8,084 bases of DNA from Ruminococcaceae bacterium UBA2656 (GCA_002359465.1 DENA01000036.1:16954-25037); one strand, 5' to 3'; shown: positions 1 to 5,954, counted from the first letter of the stretch. Notes: generated from the letters alone by a model not told the origin. Made by a program: numbers and translations.

Positions 1-281
1 TTGAATCCGGATGTGGCAATGACATGCACCCCGGTTTCCTCGGACATTTTCCGAAGCACGTTTAGGTCCCTGCCGTAATCCAGAGTGGAAGCCTCCACCA
101 GCGTGCAGCCTCCCACTTCCTTAAAATTCAGCAGTTCGGCAGTACTCTTTTCATAGCTGCTGAGTTCCAGATCCCTGTCCTTCTGGCACGGGGGCGGAAC
201 CGCATGAAGATGCTCATGCGCATATGTAAAGCCCATCTCCTCCGCCTTGATATCGCCAAGAACCGTTCTTGCATATTTCAT
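1..281 (-). CDS. Phosphotriesterase-family (COG1735) hydrolase, N-terminal part; likely phospho-lactonase
   Basis: The gene is cut by the window edge, leaving the first 93 codons. The start is ATG at 281, preceded by GGAAAGG at good distance. The N-terminus has the family hallmark: TVLGDI at residues 6-11, then T-Y-A-H-E-H-L at 19-25, where His22 and His24 form the HxH pair that binds the binuclear metal centre in these TIM-barrel amidohydrolases. A segment EVGGCTLVEAST (around residues 55-66) matches the second barrel strand. Known family members are phosphotriesterases, acyl-homoserine lactonases and furanolactone-phosphate lactonases. It lies 90 bases downstream of an ascorbate-type PTS permease in the same direction, so it probably acts in the cytoplasm on the phosphorylated import product. 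The lactonase role is inference. The family call is firm. Confidence 0.85.
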   Translation of the reverse strand, partial: MKYARTVLGDIKAEEMGFTYAHEHLHAVPPPCQKDRDLELSSYEKSTAELLNFKEVGGCTLVEASTLDYGRDLNVLRKMSEETGVHVIATSGF

Positions 282-301
282 TTTGAATACCGACCTTTCC
301 C

Positions 302-337
302 GCTCACAAACATAGGAATGCACAACTTAATGTGAGC
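302..337 (-). repeat. Inverted repeat in the EIIC-hydrolase intergenic gap
   Basis: GCTCACA at 302-308 is mirrored by TGTGAGC at 331-337 around a 22-base centre. A shorter alternative stem, CACA/TGTG, sits inside it at 321-334. No long T run follows, so it is not a clear terminator. It could be an mRNA-stabilising or processing stem-loop between two operon genes, or an operator. Function is unproven. Confidence 0.4.
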
Positions 338-371
338 CCGATTTAAGATATGCATAAAACTGAAAAAGAAA

Positions 372-1655
372 TTAATGCACGATGCCGAACAGCATGCCCA
401 GCAGCTTCATGACCACGGAAACAATGATCGCGTCGGAGGATGCGAACCACAGTCCCTTTACGCCATAGCGTGCCACATCGATCAGCGGATAAGCCACCGC
501 GACCATCATGGTGAACACAAAGCCAAGGAACAGACCCGACACGACGGCACCGCGTTTGCCGCCCAGCTTGTCGCCGAACACACCGGCCGCCGCACCCATA
601 AAGTACAGCCCGATGACGCCGGGCAAAACCACGATGGACATCTGCGAGGTAATGGTCGTTGCAATGAATCCACCCACCATGGCGGCGATAAATCCAACGG
701 TCGTTGCAACCGGGCCGCTGGCATAGAAAATCGGGATATCCAGCGCGGGCCGCGCGCCGGGAACAAGCTTCTCACTGATGCCCTTGAACGCGGGAATGAT
801 CTCGCCAAGGAACATACGCACACCCTGCAAAAGAACGATTACGCCGGCAACGAAGGTCAGTCCCTGCAGAAGCGCGTAGATAATGTAATTTGACCCGCCG
901 CTCAGTTCATTGACCACTTTGGGTCCGGCAGCAATCGCCGTGACAACATAGACAACGGCCATGACAATCGCCATCAGGACGGACATATCCTTTAAAAAGC
1001 TCAGCTTCTCCGGAACATTGACCGATTCCCAGGTGTCCTTTTCAGGGTCTCTGTCTTTCTTCGCCGTCAGACCGCCGATCCAGCCGCTCAGGCAGACAAG
1101 GGAGCTGCCCCAGAAGCCGAAAGCCACATCGTCCGTCTTCAGAATTTTACGGACAAAGGGCTGGGCAATGGCCGGGAACAGCACCATAGAAACGCCCTCC
1201 ACCACGGAGCCGATCGCGACGGCGGTCCAACCGCGTACGCCGAGCTGGTCGAGCACAATGGCCATGGTTCCCGCAAAGGAAAACATCATATGTCCTGTCA
1301 GGAAGATGTATTTAAACGGTGTAATTCTCGCGAGAATCAGGTTAATAACAAAAGAGAACAGCATAATCAGCGGCGTTTCAAAGCCGAGAACCGTCTGCAC
1401 CGCCGCCACAAGGGAATTATCCTCCGGGACAATTCCGGCCAGGCCGAACGCCTGGGTGAACATCGTGCTGAACGGGACTAAGGCGCCGCAGATGATGGTG
1501 GAGCCGGCGCTCAAAACCATAAAGCCCAGGATGGTTTTTACGGTTCCGGTAACAACGGTCGAGGGTTTGTTTTTCATCGCAATCAGGCCGACACATGCCA
1601 CAAGACCCAGTACGATAGCCGGTTCGCTAAGAAGTTTGACTAAAAAAGATACCAT
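372..1655 (-). CDS. Ascorbate-type (UlaA/SgaT family) PTS permease, EIIC component
   Basis: This is a 427-residue integral membrane protein with about ten hydrophobic segments, somewhat shorter than E. coli UlaA (about 465). It would move the sugar across the membrane while EIIB phosphorylates it. Family signatures visible are TPFKYIFLTGHMMF at 112-125, the GVRMFLGEIIPAF segment at 278-290, and GISEKLVPGARPALDIPIF at 292-310, followed by an alanine/glycine-rich helix. The start ATG at 1655 follows GGGAGGG with a 6-base gap. It is the third PTS gene after EIIA and EIIB, 22 bases past EIIB. Homology to the ascorbate family does not fix the substrate: related permeases take other acidic sugars or lactones, and no UlaG, UlaD, UlaE or UlaF gene is present in the window. 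Confidence 0.9.
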   Translation of the reverse strand: MVSFLVKLLSEPAIVLGLVACVGLIAMKNKPSTVVTGTVKTILGFMVLSAGSTIICGALVPFSTMFTQAFGLAGIVPEDNSLVAAVQTVLGFETPLIMLFSFVINLILARITPFKYIFLTGHMMFSFAGTMAIVLDQLGVRGWTAVAIGSVVEGVSMVLFPAIAQPFVRKILKTDDVAFGFWGSSLVCLSGWIGGLTAKKDRDPEKDTWESVNVPEKLSFLKDMSVLMAIVMAVVYVVTAIAAGPKVVNELSGGSNYIIYALLQGLTFVAGVIVLLQGVRMFLGEIIPAFKGISEKLVPGARPALDIPIFYASGPVATTVGFIAAMVGGFIATTITSQMSIVVLPGVIGLYFMGAAAGVFGDKLGGKRGAVVSGLFLGFVFTMMVAVAYPLIDVARYGVKGLWFASSDAIIVSVVMKLLGMLFGIVH

Positions 1656-1677
1656 GGTGGTCCCTCCCTTTCGCTCG

Positions 1678-1956
1678 TTATTTCGTTAATAACGGCATTA
1701 TTTTTTCCTCAATTTCACTTTTGCTCAAAAGATTGTCAATCGAGACAACCGGGACATTTTCCCCTTGAATCTGCTTTGCGATTTCCGAGGACGCCGCAAT
1801 AAAATCGCATCTTTTTCCCTTGTATGAGCCCAGGTCAACCGCTTCGCCGCTGATTTCCATGCCGTGCTTTTTTCCGATATCCTTGATCGACATCAGCAGC
1901 ATCAGGCTGGTTCCGAAACCCATACCGCATACTGTAACAACGTGTATCGTGCTCAC
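1678..1956 (-). CDS. Ascorbate-type (UlaB/SgaB family) PTS EIIB component
   Basis: This small cytoplasmic EIIB protein (92 codons if GTG at 1956 is used) accepts phosphate from EIIA on Cys10 and passes it to the sugar bound in EIIC. The phosphocysteine loop is V-C-G-M-G-F-G-T-S-L at residues 9-18, typical of the lactose/ascorbate EIIB fold, followed by alternating strands and helices ending in a charged helix. The annotated GTG is poorly placed because it is part of the ribosome binding site AAAGGAGGTGA. The well-spaced codon in frame is ATA at 1947-1945, which would give a protein starting (M)HVVTVCGMG, the same length before the Cys loop as homologues starting MKILTVCGNG. No in-frame ATG, GTG or TTG lies between this point and the upstream TGA at 2004-2002. 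The family call is firm and the start is uncertain. Confidence 0.88.
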   Translation of the reverse strand: MSTIHVVTVCGMGFGTSLMLLMSIKDIGKKHGMEISGEAVDLGSYKGKRCDFIAASSEIAKQIQGENVPVVSIDNLLSKSEIEEKIMPLLTK

Positions 1957-1963
1957 CTCCTTT
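1948..1963 (-). promoter_or_regulatory. Shine-Dalgarno sequence that decides the EIIB start
   Basis: On the minus strand the sequence is AAAGGAGGTGAGCACG followed by ATA. The AGGAGG core ends at the G of the annotated GTG start, leaving no spacer for GTG. The ATA codon sits 8 bases after the core, which is ideal spacing. Either GTG is used despite overlapping the ribosome site, or initiation is at a rare AUA. Confidence 0.55.
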
Positions 1964-2008
1964 GAGGGATTTCCCCTCTCCTGATCATCATCCGCCGTTC
2001 CTCACCCT

Positions 2009-2458
2009 TTACCGGATGCTCTGAATGAGCTTTTCCAGTTCTTCGTAATTTTTTAAGGAAAGCAGCTGTTCTATGTTCTTCTCGTCGCCCAGCAGCCCGC
2101 TCAAGGCCTCCAGAACTTCAAGATGTCCATTATGTTGAACCCCGCCCAGCGCAAACACCAGTTTGACGGGGTCGTTTCCCGGATGATGGAATGCAACCGG
2201 ATTTTTCAGTCTGACGAAAGAGATACAGGGTTCCAGAACATCCCCCGAGGGTCTGGCGTGCGGAAGCGCGATCCCGGGCGTCATAACCATGTACGGCCCG
2301 ATCGTTTCATACGCTTCCACCATTTTTTCAACGTATTCCTCTTTCACTTTTCCCGCTTTTACCAAAAGGAACCCGCTATAACGAATCACTTCCTGCGGAG
2401 AATTCAGGCCGTCCACATCCAGTGCGACCAGTTCTTTCGTAAGAATTTCCGACAACAT
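2009..2458 (-). CDS. PTS EIIA component, mannitol/fructose/ascorbate type (UlaC/SgaA-like)
   Basis: This 149-residue cytoplasmic phosphocarrier takes phosphate from HPr and gives it to the EIIB encoded next. The active-site His67 lies in the motif T-P-G-I-A-L-P-H-A-R-P (60-70), diagnostic of the PTS EIIA type-2 domain. It is followed by ISFVRLKNPVAF and LVFALGGV strands and a C-terminal helix pair. The length is normal for a free-standing EIIA. The start ATG at 2458 has GGAGG 8 bases upstream, placed just after the stop of the regulator gene, only 14 bases away, which suggests coupled expression. EIIB follows after 52 bases. His67 may also be the donor that phosphorylates the EIIB-like domain of the regulator, as described for MtlR-type proteins. 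Confidence 0.92.
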   Translation of the reverse strand: MLSEILTKELVALDVDGLNSPQEVIRYSGFLLVKAGKVKEEYVEKMVEAYETIGPYMVMTPGIALPHARPSGDVLEPCISFVRLKNPVAFHHPGNDPVKLVFALGGVQHNGHLEVLEALSGLLGDEKNIEQLLSLKNYEELEKLIQSIR

Positions 2459-2472
2459 TCCATTAGCCTCCG

Positions 2473-4401
2473 TTAAATTTTTAAATTTTCCAGGAATTCA
2501 CTGTAATTGGTACTTGATATTAAATTCGCGGCCCTGCGCGGGTCCGAAACAATGGCAAACAACTGGGACAACAGCTTTTTGATCTGCACGTCCCCCTCAT
2601 GAAAACAGCCGAAAATCAAAAGACTGATTTTTGCCTTGCCCCACATGACCGGTGTGCGAAGGATATAAAAGGAAATAAAGCTCGGCCCCTGAATGATGCA
2701 GTGCGGCATGGCGATATTTTCCGCGATCTCCGTTGACACCAGCGCTTCGCGGTCAAAAACCGCCTGTTTCTCCTCAGGAGTAAGCAGCCCCCGCCGAATA
2801 AAATCATCGGTCAGCATTTCGAGCAGCTCCATTTTTTTACAGGGCTTTTCAATAATTGAAAACCGTTCGGGGGAACAGATGTCCTGAATGGTTTCCGTCT
2901 GGGAAATCTTTGCAAGCATATCGGCCAGCGCCTTTTTGTCGTCCTCTTTCAGGAACGGGGACAGCAGCAGGACGGATTTGCCGTTCAGGGACATTTGCTT
3001 CATGGGGACCGTGGTGATATAAAAATCGATATCGGAACGGATTCGCTTCGCGTCGTTGATCGCGCACACATCCACGACATTGATTTCCTCATACTGGGTA
3101 GAAATCCGGCTGTTCAAAAGCGCGGCCGTACCAAACGCCGTATTGCAGAGGATGATCACACGGTATTTGTCGTGCTTTTCATTTTGTTCAATGGACGACG
3201 CGAAATACAGCGAGATATAACCCAGCTCGTTGTTGGAAATCCGTATTCCCGTCTGCTCCCAGATGCACTCGGACAGCTCGATGGAATAGTAATACGCGCT
3301 GGGATAGTTCTTTCTCGCTTCCGCAAGAAACGAATTGTCCGTTTCCAGATCCAGAAGATATTTGCCGAAACAGGACGAAATATGGTCCGCAAGCCCGCTG
3401 AAAAGGTTTGCGTCCTTCGTAAGATCCACTCCATACTTTTCCTGAATGTTTTCCAGCGACTTTTGTACGAGCGTACGGAAAAACGGTGCAGAGGACTGAT
3501 TGTTTTCCTTTCCGGGGCTGCGGGTGAAAAAGGACTGCTCCCAGATCAAAGTAAGATAGGTAATTTCCTCTTTTGCCAGATGGGCCGATTCAAAATTGGG
3601 GATAAAAAGGGACAATAAGCTGGAAAGAAATCCGCGGTTCTCTGAAGACTGTGCAGACAGAGCGACCTTTACCAGAGAAGCTGCCTGTCTGTCAAAGCGG
3701 ATTCCATGGCCGCCCCTGATCCGGTAAACCGTTACAAACAGATATTTTAGAAACAGTTCGTAGCTCTGTGCGGTACAGCGAAGGCTGTTTTGCTCCACAA
3801 AGCCGTCAATGCTTTTTCTCGCCCCGGAAACCTGCTCTCCGGAAAGCTGCATATTCGATGCCGCTTCCTCAAGCCCTGCGCCTGAAAAAAACACATGGCA
3901 CATGCAGTTACGCACGGCGATTTCCTTTCCCTGCACGGTCAGGCCCGCGTGCGCCCTACTCCCCAGCCGGACACCGTAGCTTTTGAACAGCTTTGCGACG
4001 GAAGCGGTCATTCGGGACATGCTCGAGCGGCTGTAATGGAACTCTTCCGCCAGATCATCCAGTCTGATATTGTCATAAGTAAGAATGAGAGCGGCAACCT
4101 TCATCAGAATCTTCTCCGAAGATTGCAGCGGAACACTGTCGCCGCCCTCGCCGATAAACCGCCCGAACTTTTCCTGATCCGTAACCTCCAGCGTATATCC
4201 GCGCCCTTTGTGGGCCCGGATTTCAAAGCCGTTTTCGGCACTGATCCGCTGCACTTCCTGAACGTACCGGAGCGCCGAACGGCTGCTCACGTTCAGAAGG
4301 GCGCCCATCTGCAAGGACGTTGTATATTCTGTTTTCGCATTGGCCAAACATTTGACAACCGACATTCCTTTTGCATACATTTGGCTGCCCCCGCTTCTCA
4401 T
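2473..4401 (-). CDS. MtlR/BglG-family PTS-dependent transcriptional activator with PRD, EIIB-like and EIIA-like domains
   Basis: This 642-residue regulator probably activates its own PTS operon. Domains in order are a first winged HTH (about 13-72), a second HTH of Mga type (about 95-160, with DDLAEEFHYSRSSMSR), PRD1 (about 190-295), PRD2 (about 305-408), an EIIB(Gat)-like domain (about 412-505, with Cys419 in I-L-C-N-T-A-F-G-T-A) and an EIIA(Mtl)-like domain (about 525-642, with His567 in I-A-M-P-H-C). PRD2 keeps His340, but its second histidine position is Tyr399. In PRD1 both positions are changed, to Tyr220 and Ile286. This pattern suggests control through one PRD2 histidine, Cys419 and His567. 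The start at 4401 is preferred because AAAAGGAG lies 8 bases upstream. The next ATG (codon 8) has a weaker site. It is the first gene of the operon. Confidence 0.92.
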   Translation of the reverse strand: MRSGGSQMYAKGMSVVKCLANAKTEYTTSLQMGALLNVSSRSALRYVQEVQRISAENGFEIRAHKGRGYTLEVTDQEKFGRFIGEGGDSVPLQSSEKILMKVAALILTYDNIRLDDLAEEFHYSRSSMSRMTASVAKLFKSYGVRLGSRAHAGLTVQGKEIAVRNCMCHVFFSGAGLEEAASNMQLSGEQVSGARKSIDGFVEQNSLRCTAQSYELFLKYLFVTVYRIRGGHGIRFDRQAASLVKVALSAQSSENRGFLSSLLSLFIPNFESAHLAKEEITYLTLIWEQSFFTRSPGKENNQSSAPFFRTLVQKSLENIQEKYGVDLTKDANLFSGLADHISSCFGKYLLDLETDNSFLAEARKNYPSAYYYSIELSECIWEQTGIRISNNELGYISLYFASSIEQNEKHDKYRVIILCNTAFGTAALLNSRISTQYEEINVVDVCAINDAKRIRSDIDFYITTVPMKQMSLNGKSVLLLSPFLKEDDKKALADMLAKISQTETIQDICSPERFSIIEKPCKKMELLEMLTDDFIRRGLLTPEEKQAVFDREALVSTEIAENIAMPHCIIQGPSFISFYILRTPVMWGKAKISLLIFGCFHEGDVQIKKLLSQLFAIVSDPRRAANLISSTNYSEFLENLKI

Positions 4402-4422
4402 TTTGCTTACTCCTTTTCAATC

Positions 4423-4451
4423 ATTATATTTTTTTTGATTTGGAAAGTCGA
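4423..4451 (-). promoter_or_regulatory. Possible sigma-A promoter for the regulator-PTS operon
   Basis: On the minus strand a perfect TATAAT lies at 4428-4423, with TCGACT (4 of 6 consensus) at 4451-4446 and a 17-base spacer. Transcription would start near 4416, leaving a leader of only about 15 bases that just contains the ribosome site. The tight fit and weak -35 box would suit an activator-dependent promoter, but this is inference. Confidence 0.45.
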
Positions 4452-4478
4452 CATCAACAAATGACGGCTTGTAAGTGA

Positions 4479-4509
4479 CATTTTCCATTTGTTTTTACTT
4501 GGGAAAATG
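4479..4509. repeat. Inverted repeat between the divergent promoters; candidate operator
   Basis: CATTTTCC at 4479-4486 is matched by GGAAAATG at 4502-4509. A shifted pairing, CCATTT/AAATGG (4485-4490 with 4505-4510), is also possible. The element lies upstream of both promoters, about 30 bases from each -35 box, where an activator such as the divergent PTS regulator could bind. No binding site for this regulator is known to me, so the assignment is by position only. Confidence 0.4.
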
Positions 4510-4536
4510 GCATCTGGCAACCGAAGAATCATTGTG

Positions 4537-4566
4537 TTGACAGTCTTTTCAGGATGGGACTATAAT
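4537..4566 (+). promoter_or_regulatory. Consensus sigma-A promoter for the HPr-like gene
   Basis: TTGACA at 4537-4542 and TATAAT at 4561-4566 are both perfect matches, with an 18-base spacer. Transcription should start near 4573, giving a leader of about 57 bases. This is the strongest promoter seen in the window and implies high constitutive expression unless repressed. Confidence 0.85.
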
Positions 4567-4576
4567 TTTTTTAATA

Positions 4577-4605
4577 ATCAGGCGTGATTATACCTGATAA
4601 ACGCC
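4577..4605 (+). repeat. Overlapping inverted repeats in the HPr leader
   Basis: ATCAGG (4577-4582) pairs with CCTGAT (4593-4598). Overlapping it, GGCGT (4581-4585) pairs with ACGCC (4601-4605). The two stems exclude each other. They lie just after the predicted transcription start, so they could be an operator or a leader RNA structure. Both stems are short and may be chance. Confidence 0.3.
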
Positions 4606-4629
4606 GGTATTTGGAAATGAGGAAGAAAT

Positions 4630-4887
4630 ATGAAGAAATTAAAATGGACGGTACGGGACGAATATGGGCTGCACGCAAGGCCGGTCGGCCTTTTGGTGAA
4701 AATCGCGGGCAAATTTCCCTGTGAAATCACCATCGCAAAAGACGGGAAAAGTGCGGACGGAAAGAAGCTGTTCTCCGTAATGGGGCTGGCCGTCACAAAG
4801 GGGCAAACCATAGAATTCTCTTTCGACGGGGAAAACGAGGAAAAGGCCTATCAGGAAATAGAAGCCTTCTGTAAAGGAAACCTGTAA
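4630..4887 (+). CDS. HPr-like phosphocarrier protein lacking the regulatory Ser46
   Basis: This 85-residue protein has normal HPr length. HPr takes phosphate from Enzyme I on His15 and gives it to EIIA proteins and PRD regulators. The active-site loop E-Y-G-L-H-A-R-P is at 11-18 with His15 in place. The regulatory segment reads K-S-A-D-G-K-K-L-F-S-V-M-G-L at 40-53: aligned with B. subtilis or E. coli HPr, position 46 is Lys rather than the Ser that HPr kinase/phosphorylase modifies, with hydrophobic Leu47 and Phe48 kept. It should work as a phosphate donor but not as a Ser46-P co-repressor for CcpA. ATG at 4630 has GAGG 7 bases upstream. It is divergent from the PTS operon and has its own promoter and terminator, so it is monocistronic. 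Confidence 0.92.
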   Translation: MKKLKWTVRDEYGLHARPVGLLVKIAGKFPCEITIAKDGKSADGKKLFSVMGLAVTKGQTIEFSFDGENEEKAYQEIEAFCKGNL

Positions 4888-4945
4888 TCGGCATTTGGCT
4901 GCGGGCAAGTCCCGGAACAGCTTTATATTTCCCTAAACGGAAAAG

Positions 4946-4986
4946 AATAAGCCCTCTCAGCGTTTATGTCTGAGAGGGCTCTTATT
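4946..4986 (+). terminator. Rho-independent terminator after the HPr-like gene
   Basis: AGCCCTCTCAG (4950-4960) pairs perfectly with CTGAGAGGGCT (4970-4980) around a 9-base loop and is followed by CTTATTTTAT. An AATAAG/CTTATT match (4946-4951 and 4981-4986) could extend the stem on the A-rich side. It ends the HPr transcript. Confidence 0.88.
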
Positions 4987-4989
4987 TTA

Positions 4990-5190
4990 TAATCTCTGTG
5001 GCTGACGGAGCGCAGCTTCCTTATGTCAAAAGTGCTTTATAAAGTTGTTATTGCCGGTCTTTTATGAGGATGGAAAGGCTGTCCTGGCTTCGCATTTTAT
5101 TGATTTTAGCTTCGGACGTAACTGGATTTATTAAATTGCCGATGATATCATTTCGGCGGTCTGTTCAGGTGGTTACGACGGGGTGCTTTT
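4990..5190. other. Intergenic stretch with no recognised feature
   Basis: Between the terminator and the PadR promoter I see no convincing gene, RNA or repeat. A 61-codon open frame at 5064-5249 has no ribosome site, runs through the PadR promoter and operator, and has no recognisable protein character, so it is treated as chance. Confidence 0.6.
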
Positions 5191-5193
5191 TTA

Positions 5194-5222
5194 TTGACAA
5201 ATATATCATTATGATATATTAT
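5194..5222 (+). promoter_or_regulatory. Sigma-A promoter for padR
   Basis: TTGACA at 5194-5199 is a perfect -35 box. With a 17-base spacer, TATTAT at 5217-5222 is a 5 of 6 -10 box. A perfect TATAAT at 5220-5225 is an alternative with a less favourable 20-base spacer. Both -10 candidates lie inside the palindromic operator. Confidence 0.8.
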
Positions 5223-5234
5223 AATGATATATTT
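5199..5234. repeat. Palindromic operator overlapping the padR -10 box; probable autorepression site
   Basis: Arms of 14 bases at 5199-5212 and 5221-5234 are exact reverse complements around an 8-base centre. Inside is a second perfect palindrome, ATATATCAT-T-ATGATATAT at 5201-5219, and the half-site ATGATATAT recurs at 5224-5232, giving three half-sites at 10 to 13-base intervals. PadR-family repressors commonly bind such AT-rich dyads over their own promoters. AT-rich sequence makes palindromes easier by chance, but 14 exact pairs at this place is persuasive. Confidence 0.75.
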
Positions 5235-5253
5235 TTAATCAGAAGGTGAACAC

Positions 5254-5817
5254 ATGAAAGAAAATACCGGAAAATCGAAATTTGTAGTGTTGGGAATGCT
5301 GGCGCGCATGCCGCAGACCGGCTACACGATAAAAAAATGGATAGAGAACGAATACAGCCATTTCTGGCAGGAAAGTTTCGGACAGATATATCCCACCCTT
5401 AAGGAATTGGTTGCCGAGGGGCTTGCCGTCAGTTCCGACAATACGGAGACCGGAAACAGGCGCAGACAGATAGTATACAGTATCACCGATGCGGGCAGGA
5501 AAGCGCTTTCGGATTGGCTGCGCGAGGAGCCTGAGATTGAGAAGCTCAGGTACGAAATACTTCTCAAGATTTCCTTCGGAGAGAATACTGAACCGGAGGT
5601 GCTGCTCAGGCATCTGGATGATTTTATCAGAAGAAATGAGAAGTTGGTCAAAGACATGAACGGCTATATCGAGCTTTTCGACCGGCTTAAAGAGCAGGAT
5701 ACCAACTGCACCTACAGCCAGCTGACCGCGCGCTGCGGTGTTTATATCTATTCTGCGATGAGAGATTGGGCTATCGAGGCAAAGAAAATCATTTCGGAGA
5801 AGGGAGCTGATTTGTAA
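5254..5817 (+). CDS. PadR-family transcriptional regulator
   Basis: This 187-residue protein has an N-terminal winged helix at about 8-92, with F-V-V-L-G-M-L at 10-16, GYTIKKWIE at 23-31, the recognition-helix region F-G-Q-I-Y-P-T-L-K-E-L at 42-52, and the basic wing RRRQIVYSITDAGR at 69-82. A C-terminal helical dimerisation domain (about 93-183, Vir_act_alpha_C type) follows. The length is typical of long-form PadR. The start ATG at 5254 has AGAAGGTGA about 6 bases upstream. PadR repressors usually sense small molecules or envelope stress, and nothing here identifies the ligand. The gene lies under a promoter that overlaps a large dyad, so it very likely represses itself, and perhaps the downstream flavodoxin by read-through. 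Confidence 0.92.
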   Translation: MKENTGKSKFVVLGMLARMPQTGYTIKKWIENEYSHFWQESFGQIYPTLKELVAEGLAVSSDNTETGNRRRQIVYSITDAGRKALSDWLREEPEIEKLRYEILLKISFGENTEPEVLLRHLDDFIRRNEKLVKDMNGYIELFDRLKEQDTNCTYSQLTARCGVYIYSAMRDWAIEAKKIISEKGADL

Positions 5818-5820
5818 TGA

Positions 5821-5913
5821 GACAGAAGATTCGCAAAGGCAAATTGCCTTGAATGCGTCGACGGCTGCCCCAAGGAAGCCATCAGCTTCGGAATATATCA
5901 GAAGCAGCGCTGA
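5821..5913 (+). pseudogene. Ferredoxin C-terminal remnant (4Fe-4S motif), 5' end lost
   Basis: Read in the same frame as padR after its TAA-TGA stops, this stretch encodes N-C-L-E-C-V-D-G-C-P-K-E-A-I-S-F-G followed by a short tail and TGA at 5911. The C-xx-C-xxx-C-P and AI elements are the last three ligands and tail of a 4Fe-4S ferredoxin cluster. The first cysteine and the whole N-terminal part are absent, and no start codon or ribosome site opens this frame. An ATG at 5817, overlapping the padR stop, opens only an 11-codon peptide in another frame. Dropping one T at 5843-5845 would fuse that peptide to the cysteine motif, so a frameshift is one possible history. Flavodoxin-ferredoxin fusion proteins (EFR1 type) end like this, and a flavodoxin follows. 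Confidence 0.65.
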
Positions 5914-5954
5914 GCAGCTGAGTATATATAATATTTTAAAAAAGGAGAATGATT

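Noticed and set aside
302..337. Intergenic GCTCACA/TGTGAGC as a CRP-type site
   Set aside because: The 22-base gap is far from the 6-base spacing of CRP half-sites, and the operon context is internal rather than promoter-proximal.
961..1689. Long plus-strand open frame of 242 codons opposite EIIC
   Set aside because: It lies antisense to a clear membrane permease, and its low-complexity T/P/R-rich translation is typical of the reverse strand of a hydrophobic gene.
2995..3618. 207-codon plus-strand open frame opposite the PTS regulator
   Set aside because: It is antisense to a well-supported multidomain regulator and has no ribosome site or recognisable motif.
5064..5249. 61-codon open frame upstream of padR
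   Set aside because: It has no ribosome binding site, crosses the padR promoter and operator, and its translation has no family character.
5817..5852. ATG overlapping the padR stop, opening an 11-codon peptide
   Set aside because: TAATG overlaps can mark coupled genes, but the frame stops after 11 codons. It is better explained as part of the decayed ferredoxin junction.
5927..5932. TATAAT before the flavodoxin as an independent promoter
   Set aside because: At 17-base spacing the -35 position reads GCAGCG, with no match to consensus. AT-rich sequence readily gives TATAAT by chance.
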